From Oscillospiraceae bacterium (GTDB taxonomy: Bacteria > Bacillota > Clostridia > Oscillospirales > Ruminococcaceae): DNA of 64,000 nucleotides. A program made the position numbers and the translations under genes. Shown here piece after piece: positions 26,202 to 36,856 of this stretch. The notes below the pieces were generated by a model, which worked only from the letters and a program-made list of their open reading frames with translations, did no database searches and was not told the DNA's origin. The first letter of the stretch is position 1. The number at the start of each line of letters is the position of its first letter. The stretch covers positions 1 through 64,000 of the forward strand of contig WRAV01000006.1 of assembly GCA_009780025.1 (NCBI GenBank), read 5' to 3'.

Positions 26202-27608
26202 TTATTTGTTATCGATAAGCCTTCCCATAAGCACGCCCATTGCCGAAGCCATCATCAGCCCACGGGTCCAGCCGCTGCTGTCGCCGATGCAGTACAGCCC
26301 GCTCACGCTGGTTCGCAGTTGGGCGTCCAGCTCAACACAATTGCTGTAGAACTTAAGCTCAGGCGAATAGAGCAGTGTTTCAGTGCTCGCAAAACCGGGA
26401 ACGACGTGGTCGACCGCCTTCATAAACTCGATAATGCTTACCATAGCGCGGTAAGGCATTGCCGAAGTAATGTCGCCCGCCACCGCATCAACCAGTGTGG
26501 GCTGAACATTCGATTGGGCAAGCTCGTCCTGCCAGGTGCGTTTGCCGCCCAAAATATCGCCGTAGCGCTGGACTAAAATCCGCCCGCCACCAAGCATATT
26601 TGTTAGCTCACCAACCTTTTGCGCATAGGCAATCGGCTGGTTGAACGGATGTATAAAGTTGTGTGAGCAAAGTATCGCCAAGTTGGTGTTCCCAGACTTG
26701 CGCTCTTTGTAGGAGTGACCGTTGACCACAGCGAGATCATTGTCGTAGTTTTCCTGGCTGACAAAGCCGCCGGGGTTTTGGCAAAATGTGCGCACCATGT
26801 TCCTAAACGGCGGCGGAAAACCGATCAGCTTGGATTCGTACAGCACGTTGTTGACTTCCTCAATAACCTCGTTGCGTACTTCTACCCGTACACCTATATC
26901 CACCATCCCGGGCTTGTGGGCAATAGAGTGCTCGCTGCACAACCGCTCCAGCCAATCCGCGCCTCTGCGCCCGGTCGCCACTACGGTTTGTCCGGCCAAC
27001 ACCCGATTTGGCTCACCGCCCTTTGCCGGCGAGAGAATCGCGCCCTTGCAGACGCCGCCCTCAATGATTAAGTTATCGCAGATGCTGCCCAATAGCAGCT
27101 CTACACCGTTTTGCGCAAGGTGCTCTTGGATTCTGCCGTATATTTCCTGCGCTTTCTCGGTACCCAGGTGTCGGATAGGACAGTCAACCAGCTTTAACCC
27201 GGCTTGAATTGCCCGTTTGCGTATCTCCTTGACTTTCTCACTGTTGCCAAGCCCCTCGACTGCGTCGCCGGCGCCAAACTCGAGATAGATGCCGTCTGTG
27301 TAGCCTATAAGTTCCTGCGCAACGTCGGTGCCGATAAGCTCGGGCAAGTTGCCGCCGACTTCGTAATTGAGCGAGAGCTTGCCGTCCGAAAACGCGCCCG
27401 CGCCCGAAAACCCGGTGGTGATATGGCAATACGGCTTGCAGTTCACGCAAGCCTTTGTCTTGCCCTTGGGGCAGTGCCTGCGCTCAATCGCGCTCCCCTT
27501 TTCGACTATAGCTATCCGCAAATTTTTGCCGCGGCGCAACAGCTCAAGCGCTGTAAAGATTCCCGAAGGCCCTGCTCCTATGATAAGTACATCGTAGTTA
27601 TTGCTCAT
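26202..27608 (-). CDS. FAD-dependent oxidoreductase/dehydrogenase
   Basis: 'DVLIIGAGPSGIFTALELLRRG' FAD GxGxxG; 'TGFSGAGAFSDGKLSL', C-terminal 'LYCIGDSSGWTRGLMMASAMGVLMGR'. Confidence 0.92.
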   Translation of the reverse strand: MSNNYDVLIIGAGPSGIFTALELLRRGKNLRIAIVEKGSAIERRHCPKGKTKACVNCKPYCHITTGFSGAGAFSDGKLSLNYEVGGNLPELIGTDVAQELIGYTDGIYLEFGAGDAVEGLGNSEKVKEIRKRAIQAGLKLVDCPIRHLGTEKAQEIYGRIQEHLAQNGVELLLGSICDNLIIEGGVCKGAILSPAKGGEPNRVLAGQTVVATGRRGADWLERLCSEHSIAHKPGMVDIGVRVEVRNEVIEEVNNVLYESKLIGFPPPFRNMVRTFCQNPGGFVSQENYDNDLAVVNGHSYKERKSGNTNLAILCSHNFIHPFNQPIAYAQKVGELTNMLGGGRILVQRYGDILGGKRTWQDELAQSNVQPTLVDAVAGDITSAMPYRAMVSIIEFMKAVDHVVPGFASTETLLYSPELKFYSNCVELDAQLRTSVSGLYCIGDSSGWTRGLMMASAMGVLMGRLIDNK

Positions 27609-27746
27609 TGTGTTGCCTCGTTTCAAGGTTACCTTTTCGTACCTATGTTAAACCACTTGTAAAGTCGCACGTTTGTCTGGCTGTTCTACAACTTGTGATA
27701 AATATATCACCATATTCGACAGCAGTCAAGTGTATAGGCGTCAAAC

Positions 27747-27780
27747 AGCCCTCCACTTGTGCAAGCGGAGGGCTTTATTT
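27747..27780 (+). terminator. Hairpin with T-rich tail
   Basis: agccctcc-acttgtgcaagc-ggagggct-ttattt. Confidence 0.6.
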
Positions 27781-27790
27781 GATACATACT

Positions 27791-28636
27791 TTACATCATG
27801 TCGCTATACGTTTCAATCACGACTTGGGCCTCGAACACATAGGCTGTCTGCCCAAGAACATTGCGGAAGAAGTCAAGCGGAACAAATGTTACATCATCCA
27901 CAAGAATAGGTGCGACCGAAAGCTCAATAGGCGCCATTCTACCGACATGTGCTTCGGTGTTGTTAATCCAAAGGTGTATCCCCATGCCAAGCTGAATACT
28001 TTGCAGCTCATCGTTCCAGCTAACATCATAGCCCAAAGCTTCCGCAACTACATTAAGCGGAACCATAACTACTTCGCCGTTTTCTGCCTCATACCAAAAC
28101 GGAAGGGGTGCGCCTTCGAGAATCTCGTTATTGACCACAATTTCGCCATTGAGTGCAATCGCGTCTATCTCTTCGAAATCAATTTCTCCGGGTAGTGTCT
28201 GAATGCCAACGTAACCATTTTCCGGTTCTACCCCTTCTGGCAGTGTCGCGAATGTCTCAAATAAAACTGTGATGCTTGCGGGTTCTGTTTGTCCGATTCC
28301 TTCAAAAATCACGCGGAGACTTCTACCGTCAAGGACTTCTGCGAGTGTGCGTCCGAACAGCACTTCGCGTACATTTTGCGTCAAGCCTTCGCACTCATCA
28401 CTCAGAGGCACGTAATCCTCGAAGTAGACCGAGGTGCTTTCGGTAATGTAAATCACAAATTCGCCATCTTCGCTTATCATTGAGAATTCATTGCCCTCAT
28501 ACGACTCTACGACAAAGAACCGATCTGTCACACTAACGACATCCTCTTGTGCTGAGGAGTTTAGCGCAGACACGCCAATCGCGCTTAGAGCTATGACCAC
28601 TACTACCAAAATAGCAATAACTGCTTTTCTTTTCAC
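27791..28636 (-). CDS. Secreted protein with copper amine oxidase N-terminal-like (stalk) domain
   Basis: Signal peptide; 'VVMVPLNVVAEALGYDVSWNDELQSIQL...VTFVPLDFFRNVLG'. Confidence 0.85.
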   Translation of the reverse strand: MKRKAVIAILVVVVIALSAIGVSALNSSAQEDVVSVTDRFFVVESYEGNEFSMISEDGEFVIYITESTSVYFEDYVPLSDECEGLTQNVREVLFGRTLAEVLDGRSLRVIFEGIGQTEPASITVLFETFATLPEGVEPENGYVGIQTLPGEIDFEEIDAIALNGEIVVNNEILEGAPLPFWYEAENGEVVMVPLNVVAEALGYDVSWNDELQSIQLGMGIHLWINNTEAHVGRMAPIELSVAPILVDDVTFVPLDFFRNVLGQTAYVFEAQVVIETYSDMM

Positions 28637-28788
28637 TTTAAAACCCTACTTTCTATTTGATTATATTAAGATCGCGTTGTTGTTCTTTCTGGTCTTTTCG
28701 CGTCTATATAGTGTAACCTACTTGCACAGACCAACATTACAACTGGTAGTAAATATATTTACCACAACATGCAAAATGCAACCTAAAA

Positions 28789-28823
28789 AGATAACCACTT
28801 CCACCTTGGAAGCGGTTATCTTA
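28789..28823. terminator. Bidirectional terminator
   Basis: aagataaccacttcca-cct-tggaagcggttatctt. Confidence 0.75.
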
Positions 28824-28835
28824 TAAAGTGAAACC

Positions 28836-30200
28836 CTATTTTGCGGACCCCTTATAAAACAGAGCCCCAATAAACATGATGGCAAGGAAAATTAAGAAGA
28901 ACCATACAAATCGCATTCCCTGCGTGCTAATCGCGGCGTAGATGAGAAAGATAGCGCCCGCCATCGCGATAACCGGAGCGATAAATCGGTTGAACGCGCC
29001 CAGCGTTTTCTCTTTCACCATAATCATAATAAAGAGCGGAATCAAAAAGCCTTGGAAGAGGATTGGCATTAGACCGGGCACGTCAAAGGGAAGCGGCTGG
29101 CCGGGGACAAGTTCGCCAAACCAGCCGGCGCGGTTTCCGGCAAACACAAGCATCCAGCACGCGGTCACAAATAAGAATAAAGAGGCGGAGTTATTCGGAA
29201 CGTTTGTTGTTTTGTCTACTTGAGAAATCAGCCCTGGCTTTACACCGCAGCCCCTGATAGACAACGCATAGAAAGACCGCTGCCCGCTCATTACCAGGCC
29301 ATTGAGCGTGCCCAGGCAGGAGATTACTATAAACACAAATAGCGCTGTCCCACCAGCTTCGCTGAACACATTGACAAAGGCACCCCGCACACCTGCACCA
29401 TCCGAGAGAACCTCAACAGGCGCCGCACTAAAAATACCGACGAAGTAGAGTGTATATATCGTCATAATCACAATCAAACCGCCCACCAAGGCGATGGGAA
29501 GATTCCGCTTGGAATCCTTGATTTCTGAGTTCAGCGCCAAAACGCCCTCCCAGCCCACATAGGCAAATACAGTGGCAACAAGGGCCGATAGAAACGGGTT
29601 GGCCACAACATTGCCCACATAATCGGAATGTAGGTTCGCCACAGCTGTCCCGTTTGCAAGCCCGACAATAGTTCCTATAATACCCATTGCAAGCAAGGGG
29701 ACGATCTTGATAAATGTGGCCGACACCTGCACCTTACCCGAAAGCTTCTGCGCGAGTGAGTTGACCGCGTAGGTCATAACCAGGTAGAATAGCGCAATTG
29801 AGTAAGTCTGCCCGCTGAAGAAAGAGTCGGTTTCCCAGCCGAATAAGACGACTGTAAATCGCGCTGAAATCCAAGCGAGAATTCCAGAGAGACCCGGGAG
29901 GAACATGGTAGCCATAAACCAGCCGAAGAAATAGCCATAGCGCTCGCCCAACAAGGCTTCACCATAGTCAACAAGTCCGCCGACGCGTTCATGCCGCGTT
30001 GCGAGTACGCCGAAGACATAAGTGGCCGACAAAGTTATAAATCCGCCAATAAGCCAAGCTGCAACACCAATCCACATTCTGCCACCGGTGTAGCCGATAA
30101 TTGCCTCGTTACGAAAGAAAATACCGGAACCAATTACGGTTCCAACCACCATACACATTGCCGTAAGAGGCCCATACTTTCGTGTTAATTGATTTTCCAT
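28836..30200 (-). CDS. APC family amino acid permease
   Basis: 'TAMCMVVGTVIGSGIFF', 12-TM pattern, 'FAYVGWEGVLALNSEIKDSKRNLPIALVGG'. Confidence 0.93.
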   Translation of the reverse strand: MENQLTRKYGPLTAMCMVVGTVIGSGIFFRNEAIIGYTGGRMWIGVAAWLIGGFITLSATYVFGVLATRHERVGGLVDYGEALLGERYGYFFGWFMATMFLPGLSGILAWISARFTVVLFGWETDSFFSGQTYSIALFYLVMTYAVNSLAQKLSGKVQVSATFIKIVPLLAMGIIGTIVGLANGTAVANLHSDYVGNVVANPFLSALVATVFAYVGWEGVLALNSEIKDSKRNLPIALVGGLIVIMTIYTLYFVGIFSAAPVEVLSDGAGVRGAFVNVFSEAGGTALFVFIVISCLGTLNGLVMSGQRSFYALSIRGCGVKPGLISQVDKTTNVPNNSASLFLFVTACWMLVFAGNRAGWFGELVPGQPLPFDVPGLMPILFQGFLIPLFIMIMVKEKTLGAFNRFIAPVIAMAGAIFLIYAAISTQGMRFVWFFLIFLAIMFIGALFYKGSAK

Positions 30201-30282
30201 AATATACATCACTCCCCATAGTCACAGTTTATCATGATACGACAATAAGTGCGCTTTGTCAAATGAGGGCAGAAAGAGAGGC

Positions 30283-30421
30283 GTGGACAAACGCGTTGAT
30301 GACTGTAGGGGCGAACTGTGTTCGCCCGCGATTGCCATCGCGCTCCGGCGGGCGACGCCGGTCTTTGCGACTTTAGTTGCACAGTTCGCCCCTACACGGA
30401 TAAACAACGCTGTTTATCCAC
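30283..30421. repeat. Inverted-repeat (MITE/REP-like) element
   Basis: Perfect 17-bp arms TGTAGGGGCGAACTGTG (30304-30320) / CACAGTTCGCCCCTACA (30380-30396), with imperfect extension GTGGACAAAC.GCGTTG / GTGGATAAACAGCGTTG. Confidence 0.7.
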
Positions 30422-30532
30422 TCCCCAGAAAGAGCCGCAACTGCACAGCGCAACCCGAGAACATTAAAGCATTTTGTGTTATAATATACCAAACAAGCTC
30501 AAGCAACCGCACACCAAGGGAGGAACCCAGAT

Positions 30533-31315
30533 TTGTCTATAGACTTTTACGACGCGACCAGTGAGGCCATACACGACCTAAACCAAACCGAACGTCAACT
30601 CTTTGACTATGTAATCAAGAACATAGAGATCGTCAAATATATGAGCATACAAAAATTTGCGGCGGAGCGCTTTTTGTCCACAACCACGATTTTCCGCTTC
30701 ACGCAGAAGCTTGGATTTTCCGGCTACTCGGATTTCATAAACAGCCTGCTGGTCACCTCACACAGCCGCCAGGATACCGTCATGCCGGACATTGTCGTTG
30801 GGCGCGGGTACAGCGAGGAGTATTTGCGCAACGCCATGGAAGCGGTGCGCGTTATGTCCCCCAAGCAAGTAGAGGAGGTCGTGTCGCGCCTGGCTGACAA
30901 ACCCAGCATCTACATCCTAACCGACGACAACAGCCACACACTTGGGCAGTACTGCGAGCGGCTGTTTATCGGCCTCGGGTTCCACGCCTACTTCCCCGAG
31001 ACAGCATATCAAATGCAAAATCTTGTCAACCGCATCCGGGGGAAGGATATGATTCTAGCCCTGTCGTATTCGGGGCGAGACACGTCACTCATCGACTTTA
31101 TCGAGCGGGTGTTCCTAGCTGAACGCCCTTATTTGCTGTCGGTCACGCGGGCGGACAACAACGCCCTGGAAAGCCTATCCGACGCCAACTTCTATGTCTT
31201 TGCCGACAAAATCCTTGTCCCCGGCATGGATTTAACTTCCGGCGTCACCATGCTTATGATAGTTGAACTGCTGATTTACGAGTACATAGCCGCCTCAAAG
31301 TCATCGCCCGAGTAA
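30533..31315 (+). CDS. MurR/RpiR family transcriptional regulator (HTH + SIS)
   Basis: 'LFDYVIKNIEIVKYMSIQKFAAERFLSTTTIFRFTQKLGFSGYSDF' HTH_6; 'DMILALSYSGRDTSLIDFI' SIS; TTG start with gggagg. Confidence 0.9.
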   Translation: MSIDFYDATSEAIHDLNQTERQLFDYVIKNIEIVKYMSIQKFAAERFLSTTTIFRFTQKLGFSGYSDFINSLLVTSHSRQDTVMPDIVVGRGYSEEYLRNAMEAVRVMSPKQVEEVVSRLADKPSIYILTDDNSHTLGQYCERLFIGLGFHAYFPETAYQMQNLVNRIRGKDMILALSYSGRDTSLIDFIERVFLAERPYLLSVTRADNNALESLSDANFYVFADKILVPGMDLTSGVTMLMIVELLIYEYIAASKSSPE

Positions 31316-31448
31316 CAATATTACCCAAAATGTAAAATATTACTTACTTCGGACTATCCATACAACATGCACAAAAGCCCTTTCTTTTGGATGGTAATAT
31401 CGCTATACTGTACTCATGTCGCACATACAATAGAGAGGGTTTTTACTA

Positions 31449-32899
31449 TGCCAGCAAAGAAAATGCAAGTTAAGCAAATGCACCAGGAGAAAATGAAGGT
31501 AAAGAGATTTAAACTGTTCGACGCGGTTTTGGCCGCTGTCTGTGTAATTTTGGTTGTGGAATCCGCGGCGCCGACAGCCGCTATTGGCAACAGCCAATAT
31601 TTTTGGTGGGCGTTCATGTTTATCGCGTTCTTTATACCCTACGGGTTTGTAACAGCCGAGCTCGGCGCTGCCTATCGTGACAAAGGCGGGCTTTTCGATT
31701 GGGTAAAGCGCGCGTTCGGGCGCAGCTGGGGCAGCCGGGTATCGTGGTACTATTGGATCCAGTTTGTGTTCTGGCTTGCGTCTCTGGCGGTACTGTTCAC
31801 CGAAGTGCTGGGGCAGATTACCGGCACAACCATTCCCGTTTGGACGGCGGTCTTGATTCAGCTGGCTTTGATTTGCGTTATGTGCATCGGAAGCCTTGCG
31901 CCGATTTCAGTCAACAAGTGGCTTATTAACCTAGGTACATACGCAAAAGTCCTGCTGATGGTGGCCCTCGGGTTATTTGGTCTCTACTGCGGAATTACCT
32001 TTGGCTTTGCCAATCCGGTGACATCCGCGGGGGATTTGCTGCCGAGTATTGCGGGTATTTCGTTCATCGCCGTTATTATCTTCAACTTCAAAGGATTTGA
32101 AGTAGTTGCCGCGTTCACCGGGGATATGGAAAACCCCAAGAAACAAATTCCGAAGGCGCTTCTTTTGGGCGGTATATTAATTTCGTTTTTCTACATCTTC
32201 GCGGCGTTTGGAATAAGCGCGGCTATACCCGTGGCGGAACTGACCACATACGGTGGGCTGGTAGAGAGCTTCATACACTTCTTCATCGCACTTGGGCTGC
32301 CCGGGCACATTTTGGTTCCGATTGTCGGTATCCTGTTCCTTTTCACTCTGTTCATTAATGTGTTGTCTTGGGCTTTGGGCGTAAACTATGTAGCTTCCCA
32401 CGCGGCTGAACAGGGCGCTATGCCCGCCATCTTCGGCAAGCGCAATAAGGACGGGGCACCGCTGGGGGCGTCTGTTCTCAACGGCGTGGTAGCCGGAATA
32501 ATGGTGATTGCGGTGCCCTTCATTCCCAACCCGGATATCTTTTGGGGGTTCTTCGCGCTCCAGATCATCACCCTAATTTTGGCGTATATGTTTATGTTCC
32601 CCGCATTCAAGAAGCTGCGCCGTATCGATCCCAATACCGAGCGCCCATTCAAAGCGCCGGGCGGGCGGGTAATGCTGAACCTAATCACCTATGTGCCACT
32701 TGCCATGCTTACTCTTTCCGCCATATTTTCAATGGTCTACCCTCTGTACGATGGTAGTTGGTATTTTGACACCATGCTGGTGGCCGGAACAGTCGTAGCA
32801 ATTGTAGTTGGAGAAATCATCGTGTTTACGACAGGGCGAAAAGCACAGCGGACACCGCAGGTAAAGGAAGGGTGCCGCGATTTAATCGCAAACAAATAG
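31449..32899 (+). CDS. APC family amino acid permease (GadC-like)
   Basis: 12 hydrophobic segments; 'NFKGFEVVAAFTGDMENPKKQIPKALLLGG'. Confidence 0.92.
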
Positions 32900-33006
32900 T
32901 CTGTCGGGATTAACTTTATGGTATAATTATTGAAAGCGGCTCGCTATTCATTTAATGTGTTGGCGAGCGCTTTGTCTTGATAAATTCTTAAAGCAGGGGA
33001 AATTTT

Positions 33007-33801
33007 GTGGATTCACTATACAACCAAGAGGTATCGAAGTGCGGCAAAAAGGACGCCATAATAGCACTTGGATTTTTTGCGTATTTTATGATACGAAACT
33101 TTGCAATTCACATAATCTATTCACAATTTAATATCCCTGCCGAGGTGTGGCCGATAGCACATATTGTTATTGCCGTTGTTGATACTTTAATCGTGTTTGC
33201 AATTATTAAAATAAGAAAGCAAAACCTCGCTTCAATAGGGCTACACAAGAAAAATATTTGGGCGGCACTTGGGCTTGGGCTTTTGTTTGTCCCAATTTTC
33301 ATACTTCAGAGGATTGTGCAAGGGAGCATAGTCGGGTGGGAGTTATATTCTTTTGGTTCGTTCATGCTTAGCTTAATGACTGTAACGCTTTTTGCTGTAA
33401 GAGAGGATATAAATTTTGTTGGTTTTATTCAGACCAGATTGCATGGACTCGTAAAAAATGATTTTTGGGCGGTAAACTTAGGGGCGGCATTGTTTACGCT
33501 GGCACATGTTCCGGCGCGATTCGCACATGACATATCTATGGGAGTTCCAAACTATATCTTGTTATTGGCGAACTGGTTTTTTATGCATCGTGCGTTTGTT
33601 ATGCTTTTCAAAAGACAATTTTCTCTTGTTCCTGTTTTCATAATGCATATAGCCTCAAACTTTCCAAGACTCTGGCAAGGTGATGGAGTAACTGGTTGGT
33701 GGTGGACTGCAATTCCAACTGCCGTATTTGTATTGGCTGTGGAGATTTGGTATTGGAGATGGAGTGAGCGCCGCACCGATAAAGTTAGTAAACAAACGTA
33801 A
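33007..33801 (+). CDS. CPBP-like (Abi) intramembrane protein
   Basis: Multi-TM; 'REDINFVGFIQTRL', 'LGAALFTLAHVP', C-terminal 'VFIMHIASNF'; active-site motifs only partially conserved. Confidence 0.6.
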   Translation: MDSLYNQEVSKCGKKDAIIALGFFAYFMIRNFAIHIIYSQFNIPAEVWPIAHIVIAVVDTLIVFAIIKIRKQNLASIGLHKKNIWAALGLGLLFVPIFILQRIVQGSIVGWELYSFGSFMLSLMTVTLFAVREDINFVGFIQTRLHGLVKNDFWAVNLGAALFTLAHVPARFAHDISMGVPNYILLLANWFFMHRAFVMLFKRQFSLVPVFIMHIASNFPRLWQGDGVTGWWWTAIPTAVFVLAVEIWYWRWSERRTDKVSKQT

Positions 33802-33867
33802 ACTTACTTGGCGCAATGGGGCAGCAATGTGCGGCATAACTGATAAGCACCATCCTCAACGACACAC

Positions 33868-33906
33868 AAGCCAAACGGGCACTTCGAAAAGCGCCCGTTT
33901 GGCTTG
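33868..33906. terminator. Intrinsic terminator/hairpin
   Basis: aagccaaacgggcactt-cgaa-aagcgcccgtttggctt. Confidence 0.75.
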
Positions 33907-34021
33907 ATATTCCGTAGTTTCTCCAACGTGTACAGCCTATCACACTTGCTTTTTAGCAGAGATAAAAGTAAAATAGAACCAGCACCCCACTCTCAAATAA
34001 AAAAATCTTACTACCTAGGAG

Positions 34022-34807
34022 ATGAACATGAAAAACCAGCTGAAAACCAAACTGCAAAGCGGGAAAAAAGTTGTTGGCACAATGCAACAGATCGCAAGCG
34101 TTGCAATAGCCGAATGCCTGGGCATCTCGGGACTTGATTTTTTTGTCGCCGATATGGAGCACGCACCGTTTGACGCCGAGAGCTTACGCTCTGTCATCAT
34201 GGCGGCCGAGCTGCGCGGGACAACCCCGCTCTGCCGGATTAAAAATGTCACCAAAGATTATGTTCAGCAGGCGCTCGATATTGGCGCAATGGGCATTGTC
34301 GCGCCGGGCATCGAATCACCGGAAGAAGTGCGCGCACTTGTCCGGTACGCAAAGTATATCCCAGGCGGCAACCGGGGCTTTTGTTACACCCGCACATCGG
34401 CCTTTGGCTACGCCGACTTTGCCAAAACCCCTAACGAATACATAAAAGCCTGCAACGAGCAAACGCTTATCATCCCTCAATGCGAAACCAAACAGTGCGC
34501 CGAAAGCATCGAAGAAATTGTCGCTATCCCCGGCGTTGATGGCATATTTGTTGGGCCGTTTGACCTGTCCGTATCTCTGGGCTGCCCCGCCGACTTTGGC
34601 AATCCGGTTTATAAAGACGCCATCAAGCGCGCGCTGGAAGCCTGTGAAAGGACCGGAAAATTCGCGATTACCTTCGCGGTGGATGTGGCGAGCGCAAAAG
34701 CGTCTCTTGATGCAGGATTTTCCGGTGTCGCCATCGGCACTGATATTGATACTCTTATACGCGGCTACCGCAGCACTATAAACGAAGTGACAAAAGGCAT
34801 GCAGTAA
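34022..34807 (+). CDS. HpcH/HpaI aldolase/citrate lyase family protein
   Basis: 'FFVADMEHAPFD', 'GAMGIVAPGIESPEEVRALVRYAKYIPGGNRGFCYTR', 'GVDGIFVGPFDLSVSLG'. Confidence 0.92.
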   Translation: MNMKNQLKTKLQSGKKVVGTMQQIASVAIAECLGISGLDFFVADMEHAPFDAESLRSVIMAAELRGTTPLCRIKNVTKDYVQQALDIGAMGIVAPGIESPEEVRALVRYAKYIPGGNRGFCYTRTSAFGYADFAKTPNEYIKACNEQTLIIPQCETKQCAESIEEIVAIPGVDGIFVGPFDLSVSLGCPADFGNPVYKDAIKRALEACERTGKFAITFAVDVASAKASLDAGFSGVAIGTDIDTLIRGYRSTINEVTKGMQ

Positions 34808-34819
34808 GCACTAAACCTA

Positions 34820-34862
34820 AGGCCGCCTTTGCAACCAATGCAGAGGCGGCGTTTTATTTTCC
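34820..34862 (+). terminator. Intrinsic terminator
   Basis: ggccgcctttgcaaccaatgcagaggcggcgttttatttt. Confidence 0.65.
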
Positions 34863-35054
34863 TTTTATTTTACCTTTTCACAGCTGCCAGTTTACCTTTG
34901 CGGGTTATGCTGTGCATACTCATTCCACTTCAAAAGAAGCCCGCTTTTGAAGACGCGACAAAGAGCGTCGCTCACAGGGCGCGAGCTAACTTGAAAAACA
35001 GGGGCACCTTTTCAAGTTGATTGACTATACAGAAAATTGAAAGGACGATGATTT

Positions 35055-35522
35055 ATGAGGGCTATAAGAAGCAGCAGGACTGCCAAGATTGTTGTTGACG
35101 TTCTTATGACGATTTTTCTGGTGTTGTCTTTTATTAGGTGGGAGGACAGCAACTTTGCCTTCCACGCAGTTGTCGGAAGTGTCTGCACTTTGCTTTTTGT
35201 CTTACATATTTGCATACATCATAAATGGATTAAAGCCGTAACAAAATCGTTCTTGGCTGGAAATTTGAGCCCGTCACTGAGGTGGAAATACACCATTGAC
35301 ATCCTCTTGCTGATAGTTTGGGGAGTCGCAATTGTCACGGGATTCCTTGCAATCGGTTACTTCTCGGCCGGAATAGAAGGTATGGCCACGTTCAGCAGGC
35401 TACACGGAGTTACTTCAAGAATTGGGCTTGGGCTTATAGTTGTCCACATTTTTCAGCATTTTCCGCAAATCAAGTCATATCTGGGGATCAAGAGCAAGCA
35501 ACAGGGGGCAAAAGCGCGATGA
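35055..35522 (+). CDS. Small His-containing membrane protein (DUF4405/cytochrome b-like)
   Basis: 4 TM with 'HAVVGSVCTLLFVLHICIHHKW', 'LHGVTSRIGLGLIVVHIFQHF'. Confidence 0.75.
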   Translation: MRAIRSSRTAKIVVDVLMTIFLVLSFIRWEDSNFAFHAVVGSVCTLLFVLHICIHHKWIKAVTKSFLAGNLSPSLRWKYTIDILLLIVWGVAIVTGFLAIGYFSAGIEGMATFSRLHGVTSRIGLGLIVVHIFQHFPQIKSYLGIKSKQQGAKAR

Positions 35523-36856
35523 GCGGAATCAGGAAACTAGCTGTAAAAATCCGGGGAGGTGCTAAAGTTTCTCATCACAAGAGCACAGCCGAGAGCGAAA
35601 GTGTTAAAATGCCGGCGCCGCCTCTTGTTATACTGCCCATGCAGCAGCACATCGGCGCGCCTTGCCAGCCTGCGGTAAAGGTGGGCGATAATGTCGCGGT
35701 AGGACAGGTTGTGGGAAAATGCGATGCTTTTATATCAGCTCCAATCCACGCAACGGTATCGGGAACAGTTAAAGCTATATCTCCATGCAAGTTCGCCGAT
35801 GGTATCGAGGTCGACGCTATTTATATTGAAAGCGACGGCAAGAATATTTTGCATTCCGGAATAAAAAGACCCGATGTAAAAAGTCTCGAAGATTTTCTCC
35901 AGGCTGTGCAGCAAAGCGGTATCGTAGGCATGGGTGGCGCAGGCTTCCCACTTCACGCTAAGCTCGCCTTAAAAGGCAACGCTCGGGTGGATACGCTTGT
36001 AATCAACGCGGCTGAGTGCGAGCCCTACATAACCTCCGACTATCGGGAGATTATGGAAAACTACACTGATATTCTCGCCGGCATTGAGTGGGTCATGAAA
36101 TATATAGGGATGGACAACTGCATTATCGGTATTGAGGACAACAAACCAAGCGCAATCGCCCTGCTTGCCAGTGAAATCGTCAAGCAGGGTATGCACAGGC
36201 GGGTAAGTGTTACGGAGCTGCCATCCCGCTATCCTTATGGGGCGGAGAGGATGATTGTACAGGCCGCGACAGGCCGGACAATCCCCCTAGGCGGCTTGCC
36301 TAGCGATGTAGGCGTTTCCGTGTTGAATGTCTCCACTATTTCGGCACTCAACCGCTATTTAGACACAGGCATGCCGCTTATTCAAAAACGCATCACGGTG
36401 GATGGCGGGGCTATCGCCAACCCCCAAAATGTAATCGTTCCCATTGGCACGCCAATCCGAGACATTGTAAGTTTTTGCGGCGGATATGTTGAGGAACCGG
36501 AAAAAGTGATTACAGGCGGCCCAATGATGGGTATTGCCCAACATAACGACGAAGCACCCATACTAAAGAGATATAACGCCATCCTCTGCATAAGCGCAAA
36601 AGAAACATTTACGCCGGAGGCAAAGCCCTGCATACGGTGTGGCCGCTGCGTTGAAACCTGCCCTATGAATCTCACACCCATAAACATTGAGCGCTACACC
36701 GAGCGCGGCAATACAAATATGCTAAAGAGGTTTAATGTCTCTGGCTGTATCGAGTGCGGCAGCTGCGCTTATGTTTGCCCTGTCAAACGGCCTTTAGTTC
36801 AACATATGCGTGATGGGAAGCAGGTCGAGAGAAGGGCGGCGGCAATAAATGCGTAA
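35519..36856 (+). CDS. rnfC: RnfC-like electron transport subunit
   Basis: 'PAVKVGDNVAVGQVVG', 'GIVGMGGAGFPLHAKL', 'LVINAAECEPYITSDYR', two clusters 'CIRCGRCVETCP' and 'CIECGSCAYVCP'. Confidence 0.93.
   Translation: MSGIRKLAVKIRGGAKVSHHKSTAESESVKMPAPPLVILPMQQHIGAPCQPAVKVGDNVAVGQVVGKCDAFISAPIHATVSGTVKAISPCKFADGIEVDAIYIESDGKNILHSGIKRPDVKSLEDFLQAVQQSGIVGMGGAGFPLHAKLALKGNARVDTLVINAAECEPYITSDYREIMENYTDILAGIEWVMKYIGMDNCIIGIEDNKPSAIALLASEIVKQGMHRRVSVTELPSRYPYGAERMIVQAATGRTIPLGGLPSDVGVSVLNVSTISALNRYLDTGMPLIQKRITVDGGAIANPQNVIVPIGTPIRDIVSFCGGYVEEPEKVITGGPMMGIAQHNDEAPILKRYNAILCISAKETFTPEAKPCIRCGRCVETCPMNLTPINIERYTERGNTNMLKRFNVSGCIECGSCAYVCPVKRPLVQHMRDGKQVERRAAAINA

Noticed and set aside
27609-27790. 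Possible purine riboswitch upstream of the FAD oxidoreductase-xpt operon
   Set aside because: I could not find the conserved purine-riboswitch core on the minus strand, so not called.
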